DNA of 64,000 nucleotides. It comes from Gluconobacter cerinus. Its GTDB lineage: Bacteria; Pseudomonadota; Alphaproteobacteria; Acetobacterales; Acetobacteraceae. Shown here piece after piece: positions 7,276 through 16,606 of the stretch. The notes beneath the pieces were generated by a model. The model had not been told where the DNA came from. It saw only the letters and a list, made by a program, of their open reading frames with translations, and did no database searches. Location of the stretch: assembly GCF_002723935.1 (NCBI RefSeq), contig NZ_BEWM01000002.1, positions 310,001 through 374,000 on the forward strand, in the 5' to 3' direction. Within the stretch, counting starts at the first letter, position 1, and each line of letters begins with the position of its first letter. The position numbers and the translations under genes are program-made.

Positions 7276-8028
7276 GTGATTGAGCGTAGACTGGGCAAGT
7301 TGCCTCCGCGTTATGATGTACGAACCTATCGGCTTTCGCCCGTTCTGACGGCGCGGGTTCCAGACGTTCCAGAGCACCAGGACTGGTCCCAGGGGGTGCC
7401 CTATCAGATGTGGGGTAATGATCAGTTCGGATGCTGTGCTTTTGCAGCTCATGCGGCTTTGACAGCAACCTGGACAAAAGTGGCCCAGGGGCTGGTATTG
7501 CTTTCTAGCGAACAGGTTCTTCAGAACTATGGCGCTGTCACGGGATTTAATCCGGTAACGGGTCAAAATGATAATGGCACGATTTTGCTGGAGCAACTGC
7601 AATACTGGAAGAGCAATGGATTTGTTCGGCCGGGGCAGACACGAGATTATCTGACGGCTTACGGTATTATTGATTCCCATTCAGTGAGCGGCATCAAACG
7701 CGGTATTTCCTATCTGGGCGGCGTCTTGGCAGGGGTGCAGGTTCCGCGCGGGTTCATGAGTCTTCCATTAGGTACCGATTGGGATTGGGATGCTGTGCAG
7801 GACCACGTTTTTGTCGGAGGACATGCTATCGCGCTGACGGGGTACACACCGGACGGTGTATTTTTTAATACATGGGGCAGCCGGACCTTCATGCCGTGGA
7901 ATACGTTCCTGAAGATTTGTGATGAGGCCTATGGGCTCGTTAGCAGACAGAACTGGCTCACTGTGCAAGGTCTTTCGCCAAAATCTGAAGATGTACAGGC
8001 CCTTGTTGCGGAAATGAGCGCAGCATGA
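7276..8028 (+). CDS. Papain-like (C1-fold) cysteine peptidase homologue, no propeptide
   Basis: A 250-residue protein with the ordered landmarks of a papain fold: WGNDQFGCCAFAAHAA (oxyanion-type Gln and nucleophile Cys, about residues 46-61), GGHAIALTGYTPDG (catalytic His) and NTWGSR (Asn-Trp). The order Q-C-H-N is that of clan CA. It has no obvious signal peptide or inhibitory propeptide. It starts at GTG 7276 with a GGAG site about nine bases upstream. The reading frame overlaps the next gene by four bases (ATGA), so it is translationally coupled to a lipoprotein. Peptidase activity, target and location are unknown. It may act on a peptide bond or be a transglutaminase-like relative. Confidence 0.65.
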   Translation: MIERRLGKLPPRYDVRTYRLSPVLTARVPDVPEHQDWSQGVPYQMWGNDQFGCCAFAAHAALTATWTKVAQGLVLLSSEQVLQNYGAVTGFNPVTGQNDNGTILLEQLQYWKSNGFVRPGQTRDYLTAYGIIDSHSVSGIKRGISYLGGVLAGVQVPRGFMSLPLGTDWDWDAVQDHVFVGGHAIALTGYTPDGVFFNTWGSRTFMPWNTFLKICDEAYGLVSRQNWLTVQGLSPKSEDVQALVAEMSAA

Positions 8029-8636
8029 AGCCGATATATTTTTTGCCTGTATGGTTGATGCTTTCAGGATGTGTCTTTGGTTCTGGTGAACAGACTTCGG
8101 TGAGTGCAGCGCTGGCCGGTGTTCAAAAGGATCTGGCTAAAGCTGGTATCGTCAGTGTTTCCGAGGTTCAGGACTGGTCCGCAGAGCAGTCTCATCGCTT
8201 TGATGGGAACGTGCGTGCGCTACAATGTTCGCAACACACTCTGGACCCGGTTGTCGCGCTTGTTTCCGGGCCTGTGACAATGCAGCTCAATGGTAGTTTG
8301 ACGCAGTCTGGTTCATTCTCTGTGTCTGCGCTGACAACTGTGCCAGTCATTGGTATTGCCGCAGATGCCAGCCGTTCAAAGACGCAACAGTTGAGTTTGC
8401 CTGTTCAGTTCGTGCCATTGTCTGCTCTTCCTGATGCGGAGATGCAGCGTGAAGTCGAGTATGCCGGCGCTCTGCTCGGGCAACCTGGCGATGTTCGCGA
8501 TAAAGAGGCTGGCAGAATTCTCAATGCGCGGCAGGCCTTGTACACGCATATTCACGGCCTTCAGGCTCCGGAAATTCTAGCGGAATGTCAGCCGAACCAA
8601 CCTTTGCATCCCTTTGTCGGGCTGAAACCTCTTTGA
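8025..8636 (+). CDS. Lipoprotein of unknown function coupled to the papain-like gene
   Basis: A 203-residue protein with a lipoprotein signal peptide: a short hydrophobic core ending in the lipobox LSGC, so Cys16 would be lipidated. The mature domain has the regular alternation of a soluble periplasmic domain and two further cysteines, but no family I recognise. Its ATG overlaps the preceding stop codon (ATGA at 8025-8028), implying co-translation with the cysteine-peptidase homologue. It ends two bases from a convergent Nudix gene. Outer-membrane anchoring is inferred from the lipobox. Confidence 0.7.
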   Translation: MKPIYFLPVWLMLSGCVFGSGEQTSVSAALAGVQKDLAKAGIVSVSEVQDWSAEQSHRFDGNVRALQCSQHTLDPVVALVSGPVTMQLNGSLTQSGSFSVSALTTVPVIGIAADASRSKTQQLSLPVQFVPLSALPDAEMQREVEYAGALLGQPGDVRDKEAGRILNARQALYTHIHGLQAPEILAECQPNQPLHPFVGLKPL

Positions 8637-8638
8637 AA

Positions 8639-9127
8639 TCAGGGGAGATCGCCTGACAGCGCCGTAGTCAGGAGATCGAGCAGACGTTCCGGAAAAATGA
8701 TTTCGGTCGTCTGTTCCAACTCACGTCTAGACCACCAGTGATGACCCTTGAGAACGTTCTTTTCGTTGGGCGTCCAGCCGGAAGAGGAGAGCGTGGTCTC
8801 TGGTGCACGAAGGGCAAAAAAGCGCTCGTCAGCTAAAACAGTTTCACCACTCGCGAGCGTCAGGACGAATGTTCTCTGACCAATTTCAGAGCTGAGAAAG
8901 GGCGCGTTTAATCCTGTTTCTTCGTGCAGTTCGCGTTTTGCCGCCTGAACAAAATTTTCTCCATCCTTCAGGCTTCCGCCGGGCGTGGACCAATAACTTC
9001 GCCCAGCCAATGCGCCTGAGGAGTGAAAAAACCTGAAGAGAAGGACGCGATCCTGCTGATCCAAAACCAGTAATCGGGCAGCGGGGCGTTGACGCATAGC
9101 AAGTCTCCCGAGAACTGTTCGGGCCAT
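8639..9127 (-). CDS. Nudix hydrolase
   Basis: A 162-residue hydrolase of nucleoside diphosphate-X compounds. The full Nudix box GX5EX7REUXEEXGU is present at about residues 51-73 (GSLKDGE through RELHEETGL), with the usual glycine pair just before. The short N-terminus and PGG-type lead-in resemble general housekeeping Nudix enzymes, but the substrate cannot be read from the sequence. The enzyme needs a divalent cation bound by the glutamates of the box. It lies 85 bp downstream of tRNA-Pro on the same strand and converges on the lipoprotein gene. Confidence 0.85.
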   Translation of the reverse strand: MARTVLGRLAMRQRPAARLLVLDQQDRVLLFRFFHSSGALAGRSYWSTPGGSLKDGENFVQAAKRELHEETGLNAPFLSSEIGQRTFVLTLASGETVLADERFFALRAPETTLSSSGWTPNEKNVLKGHHWWSRRELEQTTEIIFPERLLDLLTTALSGDLP

Positions 9128-9212
9128 GATTTTTGTATATGAAATTAGGACACGGTTAGAGCGTCAAGTAACTACGCTCTGATCAGATTTTTCTGATAAT
9201 CCGTTTATCGGC

Positions 9213-9289
9213 TGGTCGGAGTGAGAGGATTCGAACCTCCGGCCCCTGCGTCCCGAACACAGTGCTCTACCAGGCTGAGCTACACTCCG
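9213..9289 (-). tRNA. tRNA-Pro (anticodon CGG)
   Basis: A 77-nt gene on the minus strand with an acceptor stem CGGAGTG/CACTCCG, encoded CCA end, D-arm GCTCAGCCTGGTAGAGC, anticodon loop TTCGGGA giving anticodon CGG (codon CCG), and T-arm GAGGTTCGAATCCTC. All four arms fold canonically. Confidence 0.96.
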
Positions 9290-9348
9290 GCCGACGGCGC
9301 TTCTCCTACCGGGAATTTGCTTTCGTGGCAAGAGGATGGGGTAAAAAA

Positions 9349-10050
9349 TCAGATGGAAACCAATATTCTTTTGATACTTTTCCAAGAGAACAGAACGGTA
9401 ATCGCACGACCCTGAAGATTCCAGATTGGAAGAAGGCCTACACCGCCTTCTGCGACTGAAACACGGGAGTCAGCCGAATTGTCTCTGTTGTCTCCCATGA
9501 CGAATAACCTGTCTGCCGGGACCGTAAATTCGGGGACGCTATCCAGAGGTCCATGGGTCGTCAGTTTAACAATGTCATGGTGAATTCCGTCTGGAAGCGT
9601 TTCTTCATAACGCTCAGCGGAGTAAGTATGCCCGCGACTGTCCTCTTCTTGATCCGGCCCCTTATCTCTCCAAGGCAATATTTTCCCGTTCAATAGAATT
9701 CGACCATCCATCAGTGCAATTCTGTCTCCAGGAAGGCCGATGACGCGTTTAACCCATGTTTCATGAAGATTTGCGGGGGCTCGAAAGACAGCGATGTCGC
9801 CCCGGTGTGGCAAATGCTCAAAGAGGCGTTTTTGCGTCGTTCGGGCGAACGCGTAGCCGAAGGGTAGAGAGGCTGTGCTTAGGCCATAAGAAGGTGCAGA
9901 AACGATAATTTCGTCACCGATCTTTAAGGTCGGTTGCATCGACGCCGATGGAACGATGTAGGCCGCGCCAAGCGCTGTATGAATAAATAGTACGCCCAAA
10001 AGAGGTGGCAGCGCAGGCAGCAGTTTTCGGAAAATCTGAAGATGTTTCAT
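9349..10050 (-). CDS. lepB: Signal peptidase I
   Basis: Removes Sec and Tat signal peptides at the outer face of the inner membrane. The 233-residue protein has an N-terminal membrane anchor (about residues 10-30), the catalytic serine in VPSASMQPT (Ser37) and the general-base lysine in WVKRVIGLPGD (Lys101), followed by the GDNRDNSADSR box. The serine/lysine spacing fits the family. I chose the ATG at 10050 because a GGAGAG ribosome site precedes it and the anchor starts there. It is shorter than the E. coli enzyme but normal for alphaproteobacteria. Confidence 0.93.
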   Translation of the reverse strand: MKHLQIFRKLLPALPPLLGVLFIHTALGAAYIVPSASMQPTLKIGDEIIVSAPSYGLSTASLPFGYAFARTTQKRLFEHLPHRGDIAVFRAPANLHETWVKRVIGLPGDRIALMDGRILLNGKILPWRDKGPDQEEDSRGHTYSAERYEETLPDGIHHDIVKLTTHGPLDSVPEFTVPADRLFVMGDNRDNSADSRVSVAEGGVGLLPIWNLQGRAITVLFSWKSIKRILVSI

Positions 10051-10131
10051 TGCGGTCTCTCCAAGATCGGAGAGTGCCATACGGCCGGGGTTCCGCAACT
10101 TAAGCCTTGGACAGGCTATGTCAGGAAAATT

Positions 10132-10160
10132 GCAGGTGACCTGTCATAATGGTCACCTGC
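10132..10160 (-). terminator. Terminator after etfA
   Basis: A perfect 10-bp stem (10132-10141 with 10151-10160) is followed in the minus direction by AATTTT. Confidence 0.8.
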
Positions 10161-10169
10161 AAAGACGTG

Positions 10170-11075
10170 TTAGAGAGCTTTTTCGAGTGCCGGAAGCACT
10201 TCAAACAGGTCACCCACGATACCGTAATCGGCAACGCGGAAGATTGGGGCTTCAGGGTCTGTGTTGATGGCCACGATCACGCGGCTGTCCTTCATGCCAG
10301 CCAGATGCTGGATTGCGCCAGACAGTCCGACGGCGATGTAGAGTTCTGGTGCCACGATCTTGCCGGTCTGCCCGACCTGCATTTCGTTCGGAGCAAAACC
10401 AGAGTCCACCGCCGAACGGGACGCACCAATTGCGGCATTCAGCTTGTCAGCGATAGGCTCAAGCAGCTTAAAGTTGGCTGCATCCTTCATGCCTTTACCG
10501 CCAGAAATAACCACCCGGGCAGATTCCAGTTCCGGACGATCGGACGCTGACAACTCAACCTTCACGAAAACTGACTTTTCGCTGGCTGGGGCTTCCAGTG
10601 TTTCAACCGCTGCAGAACCGCCATCTTTTGGAGCAGGATCAAAGCTGGAACTGCGAATGGTCAGGACCTTGATGCTGTCAGCAGAACGAACGGTTGCCAG
10701 TGCATTGCCCGCGTAGATGGGACGCACGAACGTCTCGGCGTCCTTGATCTCCACAACATCCGGCACAGGTTGTACGTCAAGCAGGCCCGCCAAGCGTGGC
10801 AGGATATTCTTTCCGCTTGCTGAGGCAGACGCCAGGATGTGGCTGTAGTCCTTTGCGATGGACGCCAGCAGGTCGGCGGCAGGCTCCGCCAGATCCGTGG
10901 CCAGAGCTGGCACGGACAGAACCCGCTTTACCCCAGGCAGGGCTGCGGCGGCGCTGGCGCCTTCACCAAAAACGATGGCGTCTACATCGCCAAAGCGTGC
11001 GGCGGCTGTCAGGGCTGAACGTGACGCCTGACGAACTTCACCATTCTCGACTTCGAGCAGAACAAGAGCGGTCAT
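10170..11075 (-). CDS. etfA: Electron transfer flavoprotein alpha subunit
   Basis: Carries FAD in the EtfAB heterodimer and passes electrons from acyl-CoA or other flavin dehydrogenases to ETF-quinone oxidoreductase. The 301-residue length is normal. The C-terminal FAD domain shows [40 protein letters not shown]-type residues, and the closing [14 protein letters not shown] and NTDPEAPIF motifs. The start ATG overlaps the etfB stop codon by one base, so the two subunits are co-translated. A terminator follows. Confidence 0.97.
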   Translation of the reverse strand: MTALVLLEVENGEVRQASRSALTAAARFGDVDAIVFGEGASAAAALPGVKRVLSVPALATDLAEPAADLLASIAKDYSHILASASASGKNILPRLAGLLDVQPVPDVVEIKDAETFVRPIYAGNALATVRSADSIKVLTIRSSSFDPAPKDGGSAAVETLEAPASEKSVFVKVELSASDRPELESARVVISGGKGMKDAANFKLLEPIADKLNAAIGASRSAVDSGFAPNEMQVGQTGKIVAPELYIAVGLSGAIQHLAGMKDSRVIVAINTDPEAPIFRVADYGIVGDLFEVLPALEKAL

Positions 11076-11824
11076 CAGATCACCTTCGCTTCTGTCTTGA
11101 GCTTTTCGACCAGTTCGGCCGCACTGCCCAGCTTGATACCTTCCTTGCGTTCCGTCGGCTCGGCGACAGATACGATGGTCAGGCGGGAGGCCAAATCAAC
11201 ACCGAGATCTGTAGCCTCAAGCGTTTCAAGTGGCTTCTTGCGAGCTTTCATGATGTTCGGGAGGGACGCATAGCGCGGCTCGTTGAGGCGCAGATCGGCC
11301 GTCACCACGGCGGGAAGCGCCAGCGAGACAACTTCCGTACCGCCGTCGATCTCGCGAGCGACTTCAATACGACCATCCGCAACGGTCACTGCGCTGGCGA
11401 ACGTGCCCTGAGGCCAGCCGAGCTTTGCTGCCAGGATCTGGCCCGTTGCATTCATGTCATCGTCAATGGCCTGCTTGCCCATGCAGACAAGACCCGGCTG
11501 TTCGCGTTCGACAATGGCTTTCAGCGCATTGGCGACGGCGCGAGGCTCAAGAGTATCATCTGTTTTGACCAGAATGGCCCGGTCTGCGCCCATCGCCATT
11601 GAGGTACGCAGGATATCCTGCGCGGCCTGAACGCCGATGGTCACCACGACCACTTCGGTTGCCACGCCTTTTTCGCGCAGGCGGATGGCTTCTTCCACCG
11701 CAATTTCATCGAACGGATTCAAGGACATTTTCAGTCCCTGCGTTTCGACACCACTACCATCGGCCGCTACACGTACCTTGACGTTGTAATCGACCACCCT
11801 TTTGACTGGGACCAGAATTTTCAT
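11075..11824 (-). CDS. etfB: Electron transfer flavoprotein beta subunit
   Basis: AMP-binding partner of EtfA. The 249-residue protein starts with [18 protein letters not shown] and has [20 protein letters not shown], the [10 protein letters not shown] segment and the recognition-loop region [17 protein letters not shown], characteristic of beta subunits. It is the first gene of the etfBA pair. The ETF-quinone oxidoreductase gene lies about 105 bp upstream on the same strand, so the complete route from ETF to the quinone pool is encoded in one block. Confidence 0.97.
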   Translation of the reverse strand: MKILVPVKRVVDYNVKVRVAADGSGVETQGLKMSLNPFDEIAVEEAIRLREKGVATEVVVVTIGVQAAQDILRTSMAMGADRAILVKTDDTLEPRAVANALKAIVEREQPGLVCMGKQAIDDDMNATGQILAAKLGWPQGTFASAVTVADGRIEVAREIDGGTEVVSLALPAVVTADLRLNEPRYASLPNIMKARKKPLETLEATDLGVDLASRLTIVSVAEPTERKEGIKLGSAAELVEKLKTEAKVI

Positions 11825-11930
11825 CGTGATCTTTCGCTGCTGACGCCGCTGGAAAAACGGCCGCCACCGTAGCGGAAATGGATCAGGAAGTCACATTCCG
11901 GTCAGGAAGCGGCCCGTCTGTTTAGAGGAT

Positions 11931-13571
11931 TTACATCCCGACAGGGTAGTTCGGGCCGCCGCTACCTTCTGGCGTGCACCATTCAATGTTCTGCGTCGGG
12001 TCCTTGATATCGCAGGTTTTGCAATGGACACAGTTCTGCGCATTGATGCGCAGCGACCAGTCATTGTCTCCACTCTTTTCCTGCTCATACACACCTGCCG
12101 GGCAGTAACGGCTTTCCGGCGCGTCAAACACATCATGATTGACGGTGCGCCAGATAGCTTCGTTCCGCAGCTTCAGATGGACAGGCTGGTTTTCTTCGTG
12201 ATTTGTCGCACTTAGGAAAACCGAGCTGACACGATCGAAGGTCAGGACATTGTCTGGCTTCGGATAGTCGATCTGTTCGCACAGCGCCGCTGGGCGTAGC
12301 GTCTCATTGTCTGCGTGCGGATGATGCAGCGTCCAAGGTGCGCGGCCGCGCAGGATCATGCTGTCAATGCCAGCATAGAGCGCGCCAGCCTTCATACCCC
12401 ATTTAGCGAAAGCCGGACGGATATTGCGGACATCGCGCAATTCGGACCAGAGCCAGGAATTGCGGACGCGCTCTGTCAGGCTTGAAGCTTCTGTACGCTC
12501 GGTCTGGAGTGCTTCGGCTACAGCCTCAGCGGCCAGCATGCCGGACTTCATGGCGGTATGCGTTCCCTTGATTTTGGGAACGTTCAGGAAGCCTGCCGAA
12601 TCGCCGGCTAGAACGCCGCCGGGGAATGTCAGGCGTGGAATGGACTGAAGTCCACCTTCCGAGAGCGCACGGGCGCCGTAGATCAGGCGCTTTCCACCTT
12701 CAAAATGTTCCCGGAATGCCGGGTGCAGCTTCGTACGCTGCATTTCCTCAAAGGGGGAGAGGTAGGTGTTGCTGTAGTCGAGGCCGGTCACGAAACCGTA
12801 GCTGACCAGATTTTCCCCGAAATGATAGAGCCATGCGCCACCGTAGGTGTGGTCGTCCAGTGGCCAGCCGAAGCTGTGCTGAACGAGGCCCGGGCGGTGC
12901 TTTTCCTTCGGGATTTCCCAGACTTCCTTGATGCCTAGGCCATAAGTCTGTGTATCGACATCCTTGCGTAGGCCAAAACGCTTCATGGCGTGGGCGCTCA
13001 GCGAGCCGCGTGCGCCTTCGGTCAGGATTGTCTGTTTGGCACGCAGGATCATGCCGGGCGTGAAGTTGGAACCATGCGTGCCATTGCGCTCGATGCCCAT
13101 GTCGCCTGTAATGACGCCAGCAACGCGATTGTTTTCAATGAACAGTTCAGCGCCCGCAAAGCCTGGGTAGATCTCAACGCCAAGCGCTTCTGCCTGTTCA
13201 CCCAGCCAGCGGCAGACTTCCCCCAGAGACACCACATAATTTCCGTGGTTCGCCATATGGGGCATGACACGATCCAGATAGGGAATCTGAATGGCGCGCT
13301 TTTCCGTCAGGAAAAGCATGCGCTCTTCCGTGACTTCCGTATTCAAGGGGGCACCAAGAGAGCGCCAGTCTGGCAGGAGTTCCTCAAGCGAACGCGGTTC
13401 GATGACAGCACCAGACACGATGTGCGCACCGATTTCGCTACCCTTTTCGATCAGGCAGACCGAGGCGTCCGGAGCAATCTGTCGCAGGCGGATTGCCGCG
13501 GACAGACCGGCGGGGCCACCACCGACCACCACGACATCGAATTCCATTTCTTCGCGTTCGATCTGGGTCAT
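11931..13571 (-). CDS. Electron transfer flavoprotein-ubiquinone oxidoreductase
   Basis: Membrane-associated FAD and 4Fe-4S enzyme that moves electrons from reduced ETF to ubiquinone. The 546-residue protein has an N-terminal dinucleotide site (VVVVGGGPAGLSAAIRL), a central quinone/FAD domain with DKV-like segments and GDSAGFLNVPKIKGTHTAMKSG-type FAD contacts, and a C-terminal ferredoxin domain with cysteines in CVHCKTCDIKDP plus the more distant CPAGVY cysteine. The length matches the ETF-QO family. It sits directly upstream of etfBA in the same orientation. Confidence 0.95.
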   Translation of the reverse strand: MTQIEREEMEFDVVVVGGGPAGLSAAIRLRQIAPDASVCLIEKGSEIGAHIVSGAVIEPRSLEELLPDWRSLGAPLNTEVTEERMLFLTEKRAIQIPYLDRVMPHMANHGNYVVSLGEVCRWLGEQAEALGVEIYPGFAGAELFIENNRVAGVITGDMGIERNGTHGSNFTPGMILRAKQTILTEGARGSLSAHAMKRFGLRKDVDTQTYGLGIKEVWEIPKEKHRPGLVQHSFGWPLDDHTYGGAWLYHFGENLVSYGFVTGLDYSNTYLSPFEEMQRTKLHPAFREHFEGGKRLIYGARALSEGGLQSIPRLTFPGGVLAGDSAGFLNVPKIKGTHTAMKSGMLAAEAVAEALQTERTEASSLTERVRNSWLWSELRDVRNIRPAFAKWGMKAGALYAGIDSMILRGRAPWTLHHPHADNETLRPAALCEQIDYPKPDNVLTFDRVSSVFLSATNHEENQPVHLKLRNEAIWRTVNHDVFDAPESRYCPAGVYEQEKSGDNDWSLRINAQNCVHCKTCDIKDPTQNIEWCTPEGSGGPNYPVGM

Positions 13572-13606
13572 GATGTCAGGAACTCACTGTAGTCAGATAA
13601 AAGGGC

Positions 13607-13623
13607 GGCGCCTCAAGGGCGCC
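13607..13623 (-). terminator. Short terminator overlapping the trmB stop codon
   Basis: GGCGCC (13607-13612) and GGCGCC (13618-13623) form a stem whose loop contains the trmB stop codon, followed in the minus direction by GCCCTTTT. Confidence 0.5.
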
Positions 13624-14308
13624 GGGTAAATGTCCAGTAGAAAGGCTGTCGACCTTCCCGGAAGGCTTTGGCCTCATATCGGGTTGGGGACCATCCTTCA
13701 GGACGTTCCGTTTCCGGAGGGGGGGCATCAAACAGATCCTGTTTGCCCATCACTTCCGTCACCCATTCCTGATAGACCGGATGATCGCTGGCGACGCGCC
13801 AGATTGCTCCGGGTTTCAGAACGCGGTGAACCTCCTTGAGGTTTTCCGGGTGGATGAAACGGCGCTTCGCATGGCGTGATTTAGGCCATGGATCCGGAAA
13901 CATCAGATAAGCCCGATTCAGGCAATTGTCCGGCATATCCTTCAGGAGTTGCCGAGCGTCTTCTGGCCAGATCCGGAAATGAGGCGGAGGCTCGGCTGTC
14001 TCGTCCTGTCCTTCTGGGACAAGACGAGACATAAGCGAGCACAAGCCGTTCTCGAAAACTTCAGAAGCAATGTACCCGACATCCGGGTTCATTTCAGACT
14101 GGGTAGCGGCATGCTCGCCGCCACCAAATCCGATTTCGAGAAAAACGCGCGACACAGGCGTGGAAAATCCGGCTGTTGGATTTTCAGCAGACGCAAATGT
14201 AAAGCGCGGCAGCACGTCTTCGAGAAGGCGCTGCTGTCTGGCCCGGAGCGGATGGCCGCGTTGGCGGCCGTAAAGCCGCTCCGGCTGGGGTTTGAGAGAC
14301 TGTGTCAG
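13613..14308 (-). CDS. trmB: tRNA (guanine-N7-)-methyltransferase, apparently starting at CTG
   Basis: Methylates G46 in tRNA variable loops using SAM. The SAM-binding LEIGFGGGEHA, the acidic YLMFPDPWPKSRHAKRRF block and the C-terminal substrate region are present. The first ATG/GTG/TTG in frame is GTG 14215, but the conserved N-terminal basic segment (RLYGRQRGHPLRARQQRLL) is encoded upstream of it. The only near-cognate start between an upstream TGA and that segment is CTG 14308, with AGG seven bases before it. This gives 231 residues, a normal length. The CTG lies four bases after the metK stop, so translation may be coupled to metK. Confidence 0.85.
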   Translation of the reverse strand: MTQSLKPQPERLYGRQRGHPLRARQQRLLEDVLPRFTFASAENPTAGFSTPVSRVFLEIGFGGGEHAATQSEMNPDVGYIASEVFENGLCSLMSRLVPEGQDETAEPPPHFRIWPEDARQLLKDMPDNCLNRAYLMFPDPWPKSRHAKRRFIHPENLKEVHRVLKPGAIWRVASDHPVYQEWVTEVMGKQDLFDAPPPETERPEGWSPTRYEAKAFREGRQPFYWTFTRRP

Positions 14309-14312
14309 GGTC

Positions 14313-15497
14313 TTACCTGTTCAGTGCGTTACGGAGGGTGTCGACCAGATCTGTCTTTTCCCACGTGAAGTTGTCCAGAGCCTCATTCGGCACACGACCG
14401 AAGTGACCATAGGCAGACGTCGGAACATAGATCGGGCGGTTCAGGCGCAGGTGCTTGCGGATGCCGCGCGGGGACAGATCCACAACTTCATTGAGGAGCA
14501 GGCCAAGGCGTGCTTCGTCGATGTCCTTGCCTGTGCCATCGAGGTCCACATAGACCGAGAGCGGCTTGGAGACGCCAATCGCATAGCTGAGCTGGATCGT
14601 GCAGCGATCTGCAAGACCAGCAGCAACAACGTTCTTGGCAAGGTAGCGCGCAGCATAGGCAGCCGAGCGGTCAACCTTCGTGGGGTCCTTGCCGGAGAAT
14701 GCGCCACCACCATGAGGGGCTGCACCGCCGTAGGTGTCCACGATGATCTTACGGCCGGTCAGGCCTGCATCGCCATCTGGGCCACCGATGACGAAGTTGC
14801 CGGTCGGGTTCACATAGAACTCGTCTTCCGGGCAGCTCCAGCCATTCGGCAGAACGTCATTGACCACGCCGCGAAGCGTTTCGCGGATCGTGTTCTGGCT
14901 CATGCCTTCAGCGTGCTGCGTGGAAATCACGACAGACGTGACGCCAACCGGCTTGCCATCGACATAACGCAGCGTGACCTGGCTCTTCGCATCCGGAAGA
15001 AGGCCAGCGCCGCGGGCGTCGCCGTTCTTGCGGTAGTCGCGGATACGCTCAAGGATTGTCTGGGCGTAGAATAGCGGAGCCGGCATCAGGTTTTCGGTTT
15101 CGCGCGTGGCGAAGCCAAACATGATGCCCTGATCGCCAGCGCCTTCGTCCTTGTCGCTGCCGCTGTCAACGCCCTGGGCGATGTCAGCAGACTGTGCGTG
15201 AAGGTAAGACGTGATGTCAGCCGTCTTCCAGGAGAAGCCAGCCTGGTCGTAGCCGATGTCCTTGATGGCCTCACGGACGCGGTCGATCAGCGTGTCTTCG
15301 ACGGCCTCGGGGCCACGGACTTCACCGGCCAGAATGACACGGTTCGTGGTGACCAGCGTTTCACAGGCAACGCGGGCTTCCGGATCGGCTTCAAGATAAG
15401 CGTCCAGAACTGTGTCGGAGATACGGTCTGCCACCTTATCGGGATGGCCCTCGGAAACAGATTCAGAGGTGAACAGGAAATCGCCGTGATTGCGCAC
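14313..15497 (-). CDS. metK: S-adenosylmethionine synthetase
   Basis: Makes SAM from methionine and ATP in the cytoplasm. The 394-residue protein has the three-domain fold: [20 protein letters not shown] at the N-terminus with the ATP-binding His, the signature [12 protein letters not shown], and [23 protein letters not shown]. The start is GTG at 15497 with a GAGG site upstream. Its product is the cofactor for the methyltransferase gene trmB immediately downstream. I saw no recognisable SAM riboswitch in the upstream 287 bp. Confidence 0.97.
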   Translation of the reverse strand: MRNHGDFLFTSESVSEGHPDKVADRISDTVLDAYLEADPEARVACETLVTTNRVILAGEVRGPEAVEDTLIDRVREAIKDIGYDQAGFSWKTADITSYLHAQSADIAQGVDSGSDKDEGAGDQGIMFGFATRETENLMPAPLFYAQTILERIRDYRKNGDARGAGLLPDAKSQVTLRYVDGKPVGVTSVVISTQHAEGMSQNTIRETLRGVVNDVLPNGWSCPEDEFYVNPTGNFVIGGPDGDAGLTGRKIIVDTYGGAAPHGGGAFSGKDPTKVDRSAAYAARYLAKNVVAAGLADRCTIQLSYAIGVSKPLSVYVDLDGTGKDIDEARLGLLLNEVVDLSPRGIRKHLRLNRPIYVPTSAYGHFGRVPNEALDNFTWEKTDLVDTLRNALNR

Positions 15498-15784
15498 TCA
15501 GGGACCTCGCAGGGAATGAGTGGTGAGAAGGGCTGCAGACGTCATGACGAACGGATGCAGCATTCAGGAGAGGCACGGCTTGGCGGAATTGAACGCAGGG
15601 GTCAAGGGGCTTAGGAAAACTTGGACATTTTTTCTGTGAAATCCAAAGGGAAGTCTTTGGAAAATCAGGAAAACCGACAGGAGTATTCACGTTTTCTCAT
15701 GGTGCGAAATCAGGGGGAGACGACTGCCTTCGATCTCGATATTGTGGGCCGCAGGTGAAAGCACCGTATTTTCATGAGGCACCA
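15498..15784. other. Divergent intergenic region between metK and xylitol dehydrogenase
   Basis: A 287-bp gap between divergent genes. It must hold both promoters; a TTGACC-like box faces metK. I see no ORF, tRNA, repeat or known riboswitch fold in it. Confidence 0.4.
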
Positions 15785-16582
15785 ATGGCGTACGTCGTAA
15801 GTTTCTTTAGCGGTAAAGTCTGTCTTGTTACGGGTGCCGGGGGCAATATTGGCCTCGCGACTGCACTTCGGCTGGCAGAAATGGGCACGGAAATTGCTCT
15901 GCTCGACATGAATCCGGACGCTCTGGCCAAGGCGGAAGCCGCTGTGCGGGAGAAGGGCGTGAAAGCTGCGTCCTATGTCTGTGATGTCACATCCGAGCAG
16001 TCAGTGATTGATGTCGTCGGCCGCGTTGTCGAAGAGTTTGGAAAAATCGATTTCCTCTTCAACAATGCCGGATATCAGGGTGCCTTTGCCCCGGTTCAGG
16101 ATTATCCGTCAGAAGATTTCCCGCGTGTTCTGAGCATCAACGTCACAGGCGCCTTCCATGTGATGAAGGCTGTCTCACGGCACATGATCGAGAACGGTTA
16201 CGGTAGCATCGTGAATACTGCCAGCATGGCAGGTGTAAAAGGACCGCCGAACATGGCGGCTTACGGGGCATCCAAAGGTGCCATCATCGCCCTGACGGAA
16301 ACTGCAGCCCAGGATCTGGCGCCCTACAACATCCGCGTTAACGCCATCAGCCCTGGTTATATGGGCCCTGGTTTCATGTGGGATCGACAGGTGGAGCTGC
16401 AGGCCAAGGCTAACACGCAGTACTTCTCCACCAATCCTGAAGAAGTTTCCAAGCAGATGATCGGCAGTGTGCCGATGCGTCGTTATGGCGATATCAGCGA
16501 AATCCCAGGTGTGGTGGCGTTCCTTCTGGGCGACGACTCCAGCTTTATGACGGGTGTGAACCTCGAAATCTCGGGCGGCTGA
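15785..16582 (+). CDS. xdh: NAD-dependent xylitol dehydrogenase (short-chain dehydrogenase)
   Basis: Interconverts xylitol and D-xylulose in the cytosol, a step for growth on pentitols in acetic acid bacteria. The 265-residue protein closely resembles the Gluconobacter oxydans enzyme as I remember it, over most of its length. It has the Rossmann TGAGGNIG motif (about 16-23), Asp41 in LLDMN, which favours NAD, and the Asn119-Ser147-Tyr160-Lys164 tetrad. The closing PMRRYGDISEIPGVVAFL segment is typical of the family. I chose ATG 15785 over GTG 15755 because a TGAGG ribosome site sits just before it. It is divergent from metK across a 287-bp gap. Confidence 0.9.
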   Translation: MAYVVSFFSGKVCLVTGAGGNIGLATALRLAEMGTEIALLDMNPDALAKAEAAVREKGVKAASYVCDVTSEQSVIDVVGRVVEEFGKIDFLFNNAGYQGAFAPVQDYPSEDFPRVLSINVTGAFHVMKAVSRHMIENGYGSIVNTASMAGVKGPPNMAAYGASKGAIIALTETAAQDLAPYNIRVNAISPGYMGPGFMWDRQVELQAKANTQYFSTNPEEVSKQMIGSVPMRRYGDISEIPGVVAFLLGDDSSFMTGVNLEISGG

Positions 16583-16606
16583 CCACCTGGTTCTCCGCCG
16601 GAAAGA

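Noticed and set aside
15498-15784. A SAM-responsive riboswitch upstream of metK
   Set aside because: I looked for SAM-I, SAM-II and SAM/SAH-type cores on the minus strand and saw no convincing pairing or conserved core bases.
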